The position numbers were made by a program, and so were the translations under genes. 64,000 nt of DNA from Tetrastigma voinierianum (taxonomy: Eukaryota > Streptophyta > Magnoliopsida > Vitales > Vitaceae). Below the pieces are notes generated by a model. That model worked only from the letters and a program-made list of their open reading frames with translations, ran no database searches and was not told where the DNA came from. The DNA lies in the NCBI GenBank assembly GCA_016808115.1, contig JAEQBH010002347.1, forward strand, positions 682,001-746,000. Reading direction: 5' to 3'. Shown here piece by piece: positions 11,399 to 22,805 of the stretch (within the stretch, counting starts at the first letter, position 1; the number at the start of each line of letters is the position of its first letter).

Positions 11399-11721
11399 TA
11401 ATAAGAGAGACACGGCTGATAGCCCAACCTCGATTCGGCACCAGAAGATCAAAGTCAGGGATGTTGTAAATTAACTGATAGGGTTGTTTAGAAATTGTCT
11501 TTTGGATGCCTTTTGTCTTTATTTGGTGTGTAGTCCTTTGGGGGAAGTTAGCTAGTATTTTTCTGAAAGGAATATTCGCTGTGAGCGCCTACGGGGAATA
11601 CTCCTGTGACTTACTGTACCCATGAGATATTATCTATTTAGTATAGAAAGTTATTGGTAGAAATGTTTATCAGAATCCTTTTTTTCTGCTATTATTGGAA
11701 GTCTTAGTTTGATATTTATCA
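11399..11721 (+). repeat. 3' LTR of the intronic chromovirus
   Basis: It follows a purine tract, begins taataagag (the counterpart of tgttgagag, first G lost) and ends tttatca. The second TATAC copy follows at 11722-11726. Confidence 0.85.
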
Positions 11722-11726
11722 TATAC

Positions 11727-13236
11727 CCATCAGTTGGTCTTGAAAATTTTAATTAATTGACATTTCATGAAAATAAAAGTGCCACGAGATTGTGACTGTC
11801 CATGGTATTTTCCCAATAAGTCATCAACAAAATGTAAGCAAATTTATTAACTCGCTTTTGACTATTCTTCTGATGATTTTCTTTCACAGTCTGTCCCATG
11901 ATGAAAACTATTATATGACACAACAGTTGTCATCATAAGGCTCTAATCTTTGAAAAATATATCTTACAGTTTTAGGCTTCAAAAGCTGGAGGTTCTTGCA
12001 TGTTCCTTGTGTTATTTTAATGATATCCTTTTATTCGCTCTTCATTAGTTAAAGAAGAAATACCCTTTCCACTGTCATTCATCCCCACCAAACATGACAT
12101 CATACCGCAAACTAAAGGATGTTAAGTTACAGCGTGCAGGGGGTGGGTGGAGGAGGGGGGTTTTTGAGAAGGTTTCTTTATTCCGTATGAAAGCATAGGG
12201 CAACATGACTCTGATGACATTGTATCAATGTCCCAAACTTTAATAGGGTAAACAGAGGATGTTTAAATGTCAACTGAATATTATATTGAATGAAAGCTAT
12301 CAATAGAAGGAATAATCTCTGAAGCACTCAACCCCTACCCAACAGAAGAATTGCTAAACAGTTCTAAGAACATTTTACAATTGGTATAAGAACCAGAAGT
12401 TGGTATATTAAATAAGGTCTATGTGCAAAGATGATTTGTGTCCCAGAACACGGTATAGAAGAATATTAACAATTTATATAAAAAGAGATAATAGTCATGT
12501 ACATACAAAAACAATGCAACAATGAAGCTATCAAGAACTCTTAATTTTCTTGAATATGCAACAGACAACCAAAAAAAAAACCTGTTCTTCCCCTTAGAAG
12601 CAGGCATATGCAATAGCCAAATATAAGTACTAGCCAAAACTAAAATTGGAAGATGATTTATAGGTGTCCATCCCAGCAATTACAAATAATTGCACCAATT
12701 CAGAATACAATGGTAAAATTTTTGACTCTTCATTTAATAGCAGGACTTCCGTAATCCAATCACTTCAACACCATGCAGACCTAGATTGATAGAGAACCTC
12801 TAAGAATTAAGAAAATCATTCAAATCATTTTTACCTATAGGATTCAGTTTGAAGATGAGCAAAGAAGGAAAAAGAGAAGAAAATAAAGAGTGTCAAGACT
12901 AAAGAAGTAATAATGGGTAACCACAGTAAGAAAGCCCCATTAGTGGTATATAATTTTTGAACCTATCTGATTCATAATTGAGAGCTTCTCATTTTCACAA
13001 CAGAAAAATAATTCGTTAAAAAAAAAATTTGTTCCATTGAATTTTCCTTCACTTTGCCAAACGAGACAAACGCGCAACCAACTCCAAATAAAGTCCCAGT
13101 CACAATTCCCAACAGAGCTCCCACTTGTCCTCTTATTAGCCACAACTTAGAATTCAAACCCTAGAAGTTCAGCATTTACCAAGCAGCAGGATTGAGAGTC
13201 AAATACAGCATAAAAATATCAAAGAAACAAAACTAC
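11727..13236 (-). other. SCAR intron 1, 5' part
   Basis: Intron sequence between exon 1 and the chromovirus. Open frames at 12419-12679 and 12940-13157 on the minus strand are hydrophobic or low-complexity and match no family I know; I treat them as intronic. Confidence 0.5.
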
Positions 13237-13390
13237 CAGCAGCCAGTCGCTGTTGCCGTAAACCCCGACGAGGCCAGCCATGGCAACGCCCTCCAAAAGC
13301 GCCTCCGGATCATCCTTATCTGCGGCACGAAAGAGCTCAGGATCCGCCAAGCTATACTGGTTCCGGACCTGGTACCTACTCAATGGGCAT
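13237..13390 (-). CDS. SCAR: SCAR exon 1 (start of SCAR homology domain)
   Basis: Read on the minus strand, the ATG at 13390 opens MP, then after one extra base continues RYQVRNQYSLADPELFR, AADKDDPEALLEG and VAMAGLVGV, the hallmark N-terminus of plant SCAR proteins. The exon ends near 13237 before a GT donor (gtagtt). The last ten codons, expected to read LRQLGDLAE-like, are recognisable only if one or two missing bases are allowed. The start is chosen because SCAR proteins begin MPL-x-RYQVRN. An ATG on the opposite strand at 13280 opens a 70-codon frame that is a shadow of this exon. Confidence 0.85.
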
Positions 13391-13700
13391 CCTGCCAGGA
13401 ATCAAAACCCTAATTCTGTGGTGCTTGTTTCTGAGAATATTCCAACCCACTATGAAGAAAAACAGAGACGCGAAAAAGAGAGATTGCGATAATAAGTTTG
13501 ATGAGGGTGGGTGGAAAGCCGAATAGTACAGTAAACAGAGAGATGAGAGAGAGAGAGAACAGAGAAAAGGAGACCACCCTGAACATTAAAAATAAATTCT
13601 AATGAAAAACGAAGAAGAATTTGGAATGAAGGCAATGTGTCGCCGCCTTAAAATACGCTATGGTGTGCTGCACTCATCGTGCCGGTGATCATCCTCGCAT
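13391..13700 (-). promoter_or_regulatory. Leader and proximal promoter region of the SCAR gene
   Basis: Upstream of the exon 1 ATG on the minus strand lies a leader with an agggttttgatt stretch and CT-rich runs (tctctctctctctcatctctctg, about 13555-13530), common in plant 5' UTRs. A weak TATA-like tattttaag lies at about 13649-13657. No transcription start can be fixed from sequence. Confidence 0.35.
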
Positions 13701-15192
13701 TCCCATTGGATCACCCACAAATTAAATGTCAGATATTTATTTTACAACGCTGACCCTAAGGCCATAAGTTTTACCCACTTATCTTCCCTCCTCATGTAAA
13801 TCCTTTTCCAAACCACATTACATTTGATGTTCACTTATGATCCATACAATCTCTATAACACTTTTTTCATAATTGGCTTGGAAATATTCAATCTATCAAC
13901 ATTATGAATATTTTATCACATCATATGCATAAAAAAAAAGGAAAAAAAGAGATAATCAGTTCTATCCAATTCATTATATACTATTTATTTCCACACATTC
14001 ATAAAAAATCATAAAATATGAACATATTTTTTTATTCATTTGATGTGCTAATTTTACCATTTTAGTCGGGTCTCATGGATAACCATTATCTTTAATAATA
14101 TTAAATATCAACCTTTGATCAATAAACATATCAAACCCGAAATCATTTTAAGCAGATCCCATGATTTATAACAGTTGTTGTTTTTTATTTAAATTGTCTA
14201 TGTTATAAATATATTTAAAGAAAATAAAATGTTTGTTTGTAGTATTTTAAATATATTTCTAAAAATAAATTTAAATTTTTATATACATTGTAATTATAAT
14301 ATGAATATCATTTAAAAGTAATAGCTTCAAGATAAACAAAAACAAAAAACAAGAGATAAATAAAATGTTTTGTATTTTTAACTAAAAATAAATTTTGTTG
14401 TCAAAAAACAAAAGAAAACTAAATTTTTTTTTAGTATTAGACTTTTCTTTAAATTTTTTTCTTGAAAGCTTAGAGAACCAATCTAAGTTAGTTATCAATA
14501 GACATGCCTGTGATTGTTTTAGAACTTGAGCAGAAAAATATACGCTTCCATTTTGTCATAATAAGTAGAGTCATATTATAAACAATATAGAGAAGGATAT
14601 TTTAAATTTTGATAAATAAAAAATGTTTAATTATTTAAAAAACATTTCTTGATAAAGCAATGATTTCAAGGGCTTCTTATCAAAATCAAAATACTTACAG
14701 AGGAATAATGCTCATTTATAATTTCCTTTATGCGGAAAATCCACCAATTAGAAAAGACAACTGAAAAACTTAATAAATTAAACAAACTTGTGGAGAGGTT
14801 GAATAATCAAACCAACCAAATGGAGGAGCTGGAGCTTGGAGTAAATTATTAACAGCATTTTACTATGGGCTACGATGTACTGATCTCATCATTTTACTTG
14901 TAGACAAAGTATAACTTTTGTTTTGAAACAAAATAGTAATATAAACAAATAAATATTTATAGGTACCCTTAAAAAGGGAGTAATTATATTAAAGATAAAT
15001 AAAAATAAAATAAAAAAAATAGAGCCAAAACCTCACCCTAAACTATTAAAATATTATATATCTCCACACAAAAATAATAAAAATACGTGATAAAATGGTA
15101 AATCCTCATAAAGTTTCAAAAATTTTCTCATATATTGAATTAGCTTGACTTATATACATTAATGAATATATTTATATGTTAATTGAAATAAA

Positions 15193-15249
<57 letters not shown>

Positions 15250-15780
15250 ATATTAGACAAAACTTGTAAAAATTTATTACATAAGGTAAAAAAGGTCTTA
15301 CATTAGATAAAAATTTATTACGTTAACTTAATAAACATGTTATATTACTATTGTAATATATGTAAACCAAACACACATGAGACTTTCAGAATAAAAGAAA
15401 GTTTTATATATTACTTTTAAATATCTCTGCACACCCCATTTACTTTCACGATATCTCAAATACTTTTACTTAATTTAGAGATATGTGATAAATAAATGTT
15501 AAATAGAATTATTTTTTAATGCGTCATTATAATCGATATTTTATTATGATATCACAGGTCATAGTCGATTTAGAGATTTTTAGCTCATATTTTGTTACCA
15601 TTTTTAAAAATTGTTTTTTATTCGAAAAACAATATAAATGTTAAAAACAAAGAAATGTTTTTGGGTTTTTATTATATTTTTTAAAACTTAAAAGAACATA
15701 AAAAAAATACTAAATTAAGGTGAGAAAATTAGTTTTAAAAAATGCCAAAGTGATTTTATCACATTTTAAAACTACAGTGT
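13701..15780. other. AT-rich intergenic spacer
   Basis: Low-complexity AT-rich DNA with many A/T runs and no coding signal or recognisable repeat family. It includes the (TA)n tract listed separately. Confidence 0.6.
15195..15246. repeat. (TA)n microsatellite
   Basis: About 26 uninterrupted TA units in AT-rich spacer. Confidence 0.95.
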
Positions 15781-15825
15781 TTTCAAAACAGGACCTCCCA
15801 TTTACTTTTATTATTATTTGTTTTG

Positions 15826-16120
15826 GTGGTTCATCCTTCAGAGTATTGAACCAATTCTAAATTGTGTCCACAAATTGCGCGGAGAAAAGATGAGGTCCAC
15901 GGCACAGATCCACGGTGGGAAGCCTCGAAATAGACAAAGTACGATGTAAAGGATCGCCCACCACCCATCGCAAATCAGAGAGTCGCAGACTGGAAGTGCT
16001 GTAAGAACCGTCGATAAAATTGATGATTTTTCGTCTCCTCTTTTCACTGGCTATTGAACTTGAAGCCTGAGTATTTCTTTTGTCTTGATGATTCTGCTCA
16101 AACTTTGAAGTTTGAGAAAG
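15826..16120 (-). other. Unrecognised open stretch, possible exon
   Basis: On the minus strand a frame of about 90 codons is open between stops, contains EKRRRKIINFIDGS and LRLSDLRWVVGDPLHRTLS, and has no internal stop despite the AT-rich surroundings. It has no early ATG and I do not recognise it. It could be an exon of an unidentified gene or TE, or a chance frame. Confidence 0.2.
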
Positions 16121-16329
16121 TTAGATCATGAGAGTAAACACACATCAAGAAGAACAGATAATATAGCTTGTAAGGTCGCCTTCTTTCATACAGTTCGTTG
16201 ATTCTTCTTCCATGTAAGATATGATTATGGACGGCAGGATGCAAAAGGAAAGGGGTAGATGTGAGAGAGAAAGAGCTTTACTTTTTAGAAAACTGACTTT
16301 CATATTCATAATATTGTCCCCATTCATTT

Positions 16330-16745
16330 CACCCGCCGACAAAAAGCGCCAAAACGCCATTTATCGTAATCGCGACGCGGCAACGCTACGCAAAACATTT
16401 AATCTCAACATCGACCGCGCGAGTTAACGCTATGAACGGCCGACCGCGACACCGAACCATGAAAGCTCTCACCAAACCCGCTAGACCGCCGAAGACCGAA
16501 GGTCGCGCGAATTTTGACACAGTTTGGGTCGACCATCAGAAACTAGTATTAAACAGCAGCAACGTAATCTTGTAACTGAGCAAGACGTTTCATCCAACAC
16601 CATGATAGAACGCAGCGAACGCGGTCGATCGCTATCACCCAACCCTGCCGGTGTTCCCACCCAAACCGATATTTAATCACGCGCATCGCTTGCGACCGCA
16701 CATAGCCGAATTTTCGGCTGCGCCTACTCCCAACCTCATCCACTT
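16330..16745. other. CpG-rich island in AT-rich spacer
   Basis: About 415 bp rich in CpG (for example cgcgacgcggcaacgctacgc), bounded by AT-rich DNA on both sides. A 64-codon minus-strand frame (16549-16743) lies within it and matches nothing I know. It may be a promoter or first exon, or an unmethylated relic. Confidence 0.4.
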
Positions 16746-18119
16746 CCCATTTTACATTCCAAATCTTGCTAAATAAGTATTTATTTATTATTAAATTAAA
16801 AAATAATTATTAGTATTTGAGCAGAGATGTCTTATGAATGAATTAGAATTATTTTTAGTAGTACCATTATTCAAATACTTACTATGTGTTAGGGTTAATT
16901 TAGTAACTTAAAAGATAGTATTCAGATACCATTAAATCTTAATACGTCGGTATTTATTGCGCCTTCTTGCTTAACCAAAAGTTTGAGTTTTAAACTTTTA
17001 ATCATATGATATAACTTAAATATATTTTTATGTACATAACCATTAAAAAAATAAAAGGTAATAACTGATGATTTTCTGTAATAATCATCACCTCACCCCC
17101 TTAAGAAAGAGCATCTCCAAGAAGGAAGAAAAGCCAATATAGATGCAAATCTGAAAACCACCCAACAAATGCGAACAATACTGGGAAAGAAAAATATCGG
17201 GACAATGAGACGCTTTTTAGCAATATTCGTCAAATAATATAAACCATTCACTAAATAATGTCGTCAGAAGATGTAAAATATTCATTTTGCCCTCAACAAC
17301 AAAATTTATGTGTTTTGAAATGATATAAACGAACGAATTCAGACAGTTGATAAATTATTAAAAGAAGAGAAAAATCTTAGTAACTCAATATTTAGATGGT
17401 ATAAACCATCATTAATTCGAGATTTAACTAAACTGGTAATATAATCTCAAAACACTTTCTTGTTAAAAACATGTTCTTAGATGCTTCAATCCCTGTACTT
17501 AATCGCTTGGTGACTTATTTCCAACTTCTGAATGATTTGGACTTGCTGTCATATTAATTTAGCCAATATAGAAAAGGATTTGTGAAGAGGAAATTTAAAT
17601 GACAAGATATTATACAAGATTATATAATTATTATTAGAGGTTAAAAAGGGGGGAAAACATAGGTGGATGGAATAATGGGGGTGGGATGACTTTAAACAAA
17701 TAATGATGCAGTCTTTGCTTTAAAGCTTGTGAGGGGGAGAAAAGGACAAAGTGACGTTTTCCTCCCCCCCATCATCAAAGCCGTTCCAATCCTCTTCAAC
17801 TGGTCCCAATGCACCTCAACTTTATTTATTTGGGATTAAATGATCGTGTGCAAAGCCACTCCACCTTTTTAAATTGGGAATCTTATATCATAATAATCAT
17901 ATGGGGGGTGACCCTACCTGTAATTTGGTAGTTGGTACCCAACCCACTCTAGCTCATGGTTCTGTAACTGTAATGCTTTCTTAATCAGTCTAAGCTCCAT
18001 GCTGGATTTCACTAACAAAGACCAGTCCACTCCTGAGTTTCAAGATGGGCACTTTATTTAAAAAATTATAAATTACCTAAACCTAAACTAATACTCAAAG
18101 AAGACGTTTAAGAGTGTTC
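16746..18119. other. AT-rich intergenic spacer
   Basis: No gene, RNA or known repeat recognised. Confidence 0.55.
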
Positions 18120-18310
18120 ATTTGGTCTTAAATGTTGTCATGAATAAGTAGTCTTAAATACAATTTTATCAAATGTTGTTATGAATAATAACATTTAGAA
18201 TTTTTATCAATTATCGTTATCCATGACAACGATATTTGATAAAAATTTCAATTGCTATTATTCATGATAGCAATATTTGTCATTTTCTAATTCTATGTAG
18301 CCCAAACACG
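18120..18310. repeat. Cluster of short palindromes (possible MITE)
   Basis: Three adjacent hairpins with related cores: 18171-18196 (aaatgttgtt/aataacattt), 18199-18247 (aatttttatcaa...ttgataaaaatt, 49 nt, nearly perfect) and 18251-18274 (attgctat/atagcaat). The flanks gtgttcatttggt (about 18115) and gcccaaacac (about 18300) are loosely complementary, as in MITEs whose ends read GTGTTTGG. No target duplication was identified. Confidence 0.5.
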
Positions 18311-18349
18311 TTATTTTAGACATAGCCTAGAAGTTCTTACCTCCGAGAA

Positions 18350-20300
18350 AAAGTTTTTATTCTTGAGGGAAAAAGCCCCAAAAGGGCAACGAGCAACTTA
18401 TTAACCATGAAGATCAGCAGCTAAGGCATCCACAAGGAAAGGGGGAGCCTCAAGCCAAAAAGATGAGCTAGCGAAAGAACAGGCAGCCCTAGTTAGGGTG
18501 TGAGCTACCTTGTTAGCTTGTCGTTTAACAAAGATAATAGAGACGTTCTAGATCAGTGAGGCTAAGGACATGCAACCTAACACCAGACAACCAAACTTAG
18601 AATAATTCGGGAGAGAAGAATGGAATGTGTCAGACTATTGCTTATAGAGTCCGACTTGTACAACATTGCAAATTAAGGCTCAACTGATCACGGATCCATG
18701 TGAGGGAAACGCACAGGGCCATAGCCTCAATCTCAGCAGGCGAGAAGCAGCCAGATTGCCCGTAGATGTGGCCTAAAAAGACCCTGTCCTCATTCCAGAA
18801 TAATGCAGCGCCAACATCACTGCAGGCTGCTCCAAAGATAGCACCATCCATGTTACATTTGAGAGCGCAACGGGTGGGGTGAAGCCAACGTGTAATCGGA
18901 GCATGGTGTGCATGACCACCCTCCACAAGTCCCTTCTGCGCATTTTGCCACTCCTGCACAAAGCATTTTCCATGCTGGACAACCAGAACATAGGGGAGGT
19001 TCTTACCTGTCCACGCCCAGGCATTCCTTTGCCACCATGCGATCCATAGAGTAGTGCCCACCCCCTCACGAGCAAACATGCTAATCTGACTCGTGCTATC
19101 CAACAGCAGGTCAGAAATGTCCCAAACTCCTAAATACTGACGACGCCGATGCTGTTGTCTTAGATAATCCCTGCTTTATCACATGAGAGGATGAGTCATA
19201 CAGATTCCGAACCCCAATTGCAGGAGGCAGGCTAAGGTCTTAGCTGCAGCCTGCGAGTCCTTAGCACATCCAAGACTGGAAGGCAGCCCCTGCATGCATG
19301 CCAGAGGAAGACCTTTACGAGAGGTGGCAAATGGAGCTTCCAAAGGGCCGCCCAATTATTGGGGGGACGGGTGGAAGTCTCATGGTTGTTGGCACTACCC
19401 ACCAAGCGATATCCTGACTTTACTGAGTAAATCTCGTTGCTTGAAAAGTGCCAGATGAACTTATCTAGGCCATCAAAGGACGAGGGAGGGGTTTTGGTAA
19501 TAGCCATGACATCTCGCCGACCAGCACATCCCTCAGTAAATCAGATGTTCAACTCCTCAAGTTCTGGGACAACAAATCACTCTGAGCCTCAAGTCCCTGC
19601 AATAGGGGTTGGCAATATGGCGGTTATCATCTTCTTCACCCACGACGTATGCTGACACTGATGGACCTTCTGTCCCCAATACGCCATCTACAGCCCAATT
19701 TATTGCGCGAACCAAATACTCTTCCAAATGAAGCTCAAGTTTGAACCCAGCGAAGCTGATAAGAAGTCCCCATTTAAAATATTTCAGTTTAACACTGGCA
19801 GGCAAGAGTATGTTTGAAGAGAGGTCTCAACCATATGCTTACGTATATATTATGAGGTTTAAAAGAGCGAGTGCCTTGAGGCTCAGGACCGTGCTCTTTC
19901 CGCTGCAGAGAGGGTGTCCCATTTAACGCACCATACGACGCCCCTGTTCAGTTTCAGTACCCCAATTGTGAAAGCGGTCTACATCATCTTCAAGCTCCTG
20001 ACAGTGAGACCGGGAGAAATGCTTCATACAGAAAGTGGGATGGCCTAGGCCACCGTCTTTATTAATATCTCTTTACTAGTCTGTGAGTTTAATTTCGCCT
20101 GCCATCCCTGAAGTCTCTTCCAAAACCGGTCCCGAAGAAATGAGAAGACCACTAGCTTATTACGACCAATGAGGGAGGGAAGTCCTAAGTACTTGCCCGT
20201 GTTCAAGGGGATTGTCACCCCAAGTCTACTAGAGATAAAGGCCTGGAGCGGGTAAGGAAATATCAAGGACGTCCCAAAATACCGACTCTGGGTCCACTGA
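18350..20300 (-). pseudogene. L1 element B, segment 3: RT end, zf-RVT and RNase H
   Basis: The 3' third of a plant L1. In coding order: ISSRLGVTIPLNTGKYLGLP, SLIGRNKLVVFSFLRDRFWK, RLQGWQAKLNSQTSKEILIK (20240-20050); a zf-RVT block with NEIYSVKSGYRLV and WKLHLPPLVKVFLWHAC (19460-19260); and an RNase H domain with CNMDGAIFGAACSDVGAALF, FSPAEIEAMALCVSLTW, then VKRQANKVAH- and FWLEAPPFLVDALAAD-like remains to about 18410. L1s with a C-terminal RNase H are known in plants. The 3' end near 18350 has only a decayed A-rich tail. Its upstream continuation is at 26589-29559. Confidence 0.82.
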
Positions 20301-20699
20301 TCATCCATCAACCACGGTGTCCTATGGATATCGTAGAACCCGATATCACACACCAAGTGCTCTCCATTTACCGGATCCATAATTTAACAAAAATCGACAT
20401 AATTTCCCTTTGCATTTAATGTACTCTATCCAAAACTCAACCTATACACAATACAATCACCCGACTCCATATGTGACTATAATATAATACAATGACCGTG
20501 ACTTAGAGTCCATTTATAGAGAGTAAAAAATTAACCACATTACTGTTTCATTTATCCATTCATAAAAACATGTAATACTATATTAAAACTCCATCCATAT
20601 GGGTTTAATACAACTTTTTACATATTAGTATATGCCAAAAATAATTTGTTCCAAATTATTTTGCTAAAAATAAATATTAAAGTAATTATTGTAAAGCCA
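20301..20699 (-). other. Junction zone between L1 segment 3 and the LTR cluster
   Basis: The minus strand runs from L1 code (SRYFGTSLIF, about 20280-20265) into about 390 bp I cannot assign. It may be the far end of the LTR whose other part is 24296-26588. No clear TG boundary or target duplication was found. Confidence 0.35.
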
Positions 20700-21430
20700 C
20701 ACGCTCATTTTCTTCACCCTTATGGCCTCGATGAGAACTCAGACACCATTTAAAATGCCCTTTTCTCCGATCCGACCCGATTGATCGTCCGAACCGAATC
20801 CGGATGCTCGATATCAACTAATCAGGATTAATCGCCTAACCCATCCCAGGTCAAGCGAAGGTGTCATATTATTATTATTATAAACTTATAACCTTTGCTT
20901 GTTCATTCATAATAAAGAACATTTAACTTGTATTATATTCTGTAGTTAAATAATACAAATATATACAAGTCTAATATAAGTGTTCAACATTACAACATTT
21001 ACATTGTTTACAAAAGAAACAAAAATACATATACACACTAAAAGGTCTTCCAAAGGCATCTGGTGCTGGCAGGCGACCTTTGACCGTTGATGGATTATCC
21101 TGCCCTCTCGATTTCTTCTCAGACTTCCACACGGACGAAACACCAAGGCGTTTTTACACTCATGGGAATAAACTCAAATGGACAACCCCTAATAAGGGTC
21201 ATCACACTTTACACAAATACATATACTTATAACATATCAAATACTTATCTCATATTCCATACTTGTCATATACACATGCTTATATATGTTCCATACATAT
21301 GATTTACACATGCTTATGCAATCTTATACTTTCTTATTATATCATGTTTCATTTCAGATCATTTACATTTTTCTTCTGGTTTTATCAACATGTACTTGCC
21401 ATTGTTTACATATCATCACATACAGTAATT

Positions 21431-21690
21431 TATGCTTCTCATATCATGTCATGTCATATACTTTTATCATTTTGAATCATTTACATATACTTATCATTTG
21501 TTTTATGTTTCATGCCTTATCATATCTCATATATTTTTCATGTCATCTTGTACTTTACTTCTTATTCTTGTAATTGTATACTATCATCGTATAGCAATGC
21601 TATGCTTCTCATATCATGTCATGTCATGTACTTTATCATTTTTGAACCATTTGCATATACTTATTATTTGTTTTATCTTTCATGCCGACA
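21431..21690. repeat. 170 bp direct repeat inside LTR A
   Basis: The block starting tatgcttctcatatcatgtc at 21431 recurs at 21601, including acatatacttatcatttgtttta-like text up to ctttcatgcc. Confidence 0.8.
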
Positions 21691-22105
21691 TAAACCTTAG
21701 AAGTGGATAAGGGCCCATACTGTGATTTCCACCAGACAAATAAAGGGTCTATATACCGGCGTTTGTACTCACCGGTAAAAACAAATGGTCTATAAGGGCC
21801 CGGCGCCAAGTATTATTGTACGAGACAATGACCATCTATAAGGGTCCGAATGGGCTATAATGATCCAAACGGAGCCAACTGTACTGTATGCTGCAGACTT
21901 GTTTTTCCTAATAGGCATGCCTATCTATCCCTCTACCAGGTTCTAAGCAGACAATCCATGTGTATTTTATATTCAGTACATATCTCATATTCTCGAATAC
22001 TTATGGTCATCCGGTAATCATATGCGATATGTACAATCATTTATTCGAATCTTTGCATTTTTCATATTTCACATATAACAACTTATATACATATTTGTAC
22101 TTATA

Positions 22106-22540
22106 GCAAACTTATACTTATTCCGATCTCTCGTAAGAGTTACAGAGCTTATACCTATACGGAGGTACTTATACACTTACTTGTACTTCTATCTATCTTA
22201 TACTTGTTCAGATCTCCTGTAGGAGTCACAGAGCTTATACCTATACGGAGGTACTTATACACGTACTTGTACTTCTATCTATCTTATACTTGTTCAAATC
22301 TCCCATGGAGCCAAGGCAGCTTAGACTCTGTACTCACTGAGTTTATACTCTATACAGGTACCCGCAGTACTCATGCATCCTATACTTGTACAGAGGTACC
22401 CGTAGGTACTACAGAGCTTATACTTATACAGAGATACCCGTAGGTACGACATAACTATACTTATACAGAGGTACCCGTAGGTACTACAGAACTTATACTT
22501 ATATAGAGGTACCCGTAGGTACTTTCAGAGCAGAACGATG
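22106..22540. repeat. Minisatellites inside LTR A (about 90 bp x2, about 38 bp x4)
   Basis: Two copies of about 90 bp (cttatac...acttctatctat) at 22106-22285 are followed by four copies of a 38 bp unit built on cagaggtacccgtaggtac, starting at 22391, 22429, 22466 and 22504. Confidence 0.85.
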
Positions 22541-22649
22541 CACATTGCTTTATTCTTATTCTTATTTAGTCCCTTATCATATAATTGTTTGACTACTTAG
22601 ACTAGTAATAATAAATGAGTAGGACACAACACAATAGGTACCCAAAGGT

Positions 22650-22805
22650 ACGGTACAGTACTGAGGTGTCGTAGCACAAAGCAAGAGTGCCGAAGCACTG
22701 ATAGAGAGTGTCGTCGCACTAATCAGAGAGTACCGGGCAATTAAATTGTGGCCAAGCACTATTAGAGAGTGTCAAGCCGACTAATCAGAGAGTACCGGGT
22801 TAATT
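22650..22805. repeat. Short degenerate tandem repeat inside LTR A
   Basis: Recurring agagagtgtcgtagcacta / atcagagagtaccggg motifs at roughly 25-50 bp spacing. Confidence 0.65.

Larger units (their letters stand above)
3387..11721 (+). mobile_element. Ty3/gypsy chromovirus inserted in SCAR intron 1, with target duplication TATAC
   Basis: A full-length but dead LTR retrotransposon. The LTRs start TG and end CA, and the direct repeat TATAC flanks the element exactly (3382-3386 and 11722-11726). Gag, protease, RT, RNase H, integrase and a chromodomain-like end follow in the chromovirus order, then a polypurine tract next to the 3' LTR. Every frame is broken and the two LTRs differ by many substitutions and indels, so the insertion is old. 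An L1 copy sits between the protease and RT regions, so the element without it is about 5.2 kb. It lies antisense to the host gene. The primer-binding site after the 5' LTR is not recognisable. Confidence 0.9.
1..13390 (-). pseudogene. SCAR: SCAR/WAVE-family gene, 5' half, frame-disrupted
   Basis: SCAR/WAVE proteins belong to the WAVE regulatory complex, which activates Arp2/3 to nucleate branched actin at the plasma membrane; plant members shape trichomes, pavement cells and roots. Six exons are recognisable on the minus strand in the right order: the N-terminal SCAR homology domain (exons 1-4), the basic linker with SRWRNGETPEV (exon 5), and the start of the long variable region with GRSYMEKFLETHSPEH and NYMDALNTMESEMETD (exon 6). 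The C-terminal WH2/VCA part would lie outside the window below position 1. Intron 1 is about 10.5 kb because an LTR element sits in it. Nearly every exon needs one or more single-base corrections to stay in frame, while most splice sites look normal. It is therefore a recent pseudogene or a real gene in badly polished sequence; the sequence alone cannot decide. The family call is firm, the paralogue is not. Confidence 0.85.

Noticed and set aside
12419..13157. Small hydrophobic minus-strand ORFs
   Set aside because: They lie in SCAR intron 1, have no family resemblance and AT-rich composition; chance frames.
13280..13492. Plus-strand 70-codon ORF starting MATPSKSASG
   Set aside because: It is the reverse-strand shadow of SCAR exon 1 and its leader; the minus strand carries the conserved SCAR N-terminus.
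21087..21710. Overlapping ORFs rich in Tyr, Phe, Ile, His and Cys
   Set aside because: Products of the catatat/tcatgtcatg-rich simple sequence of LTR A, not proteins.
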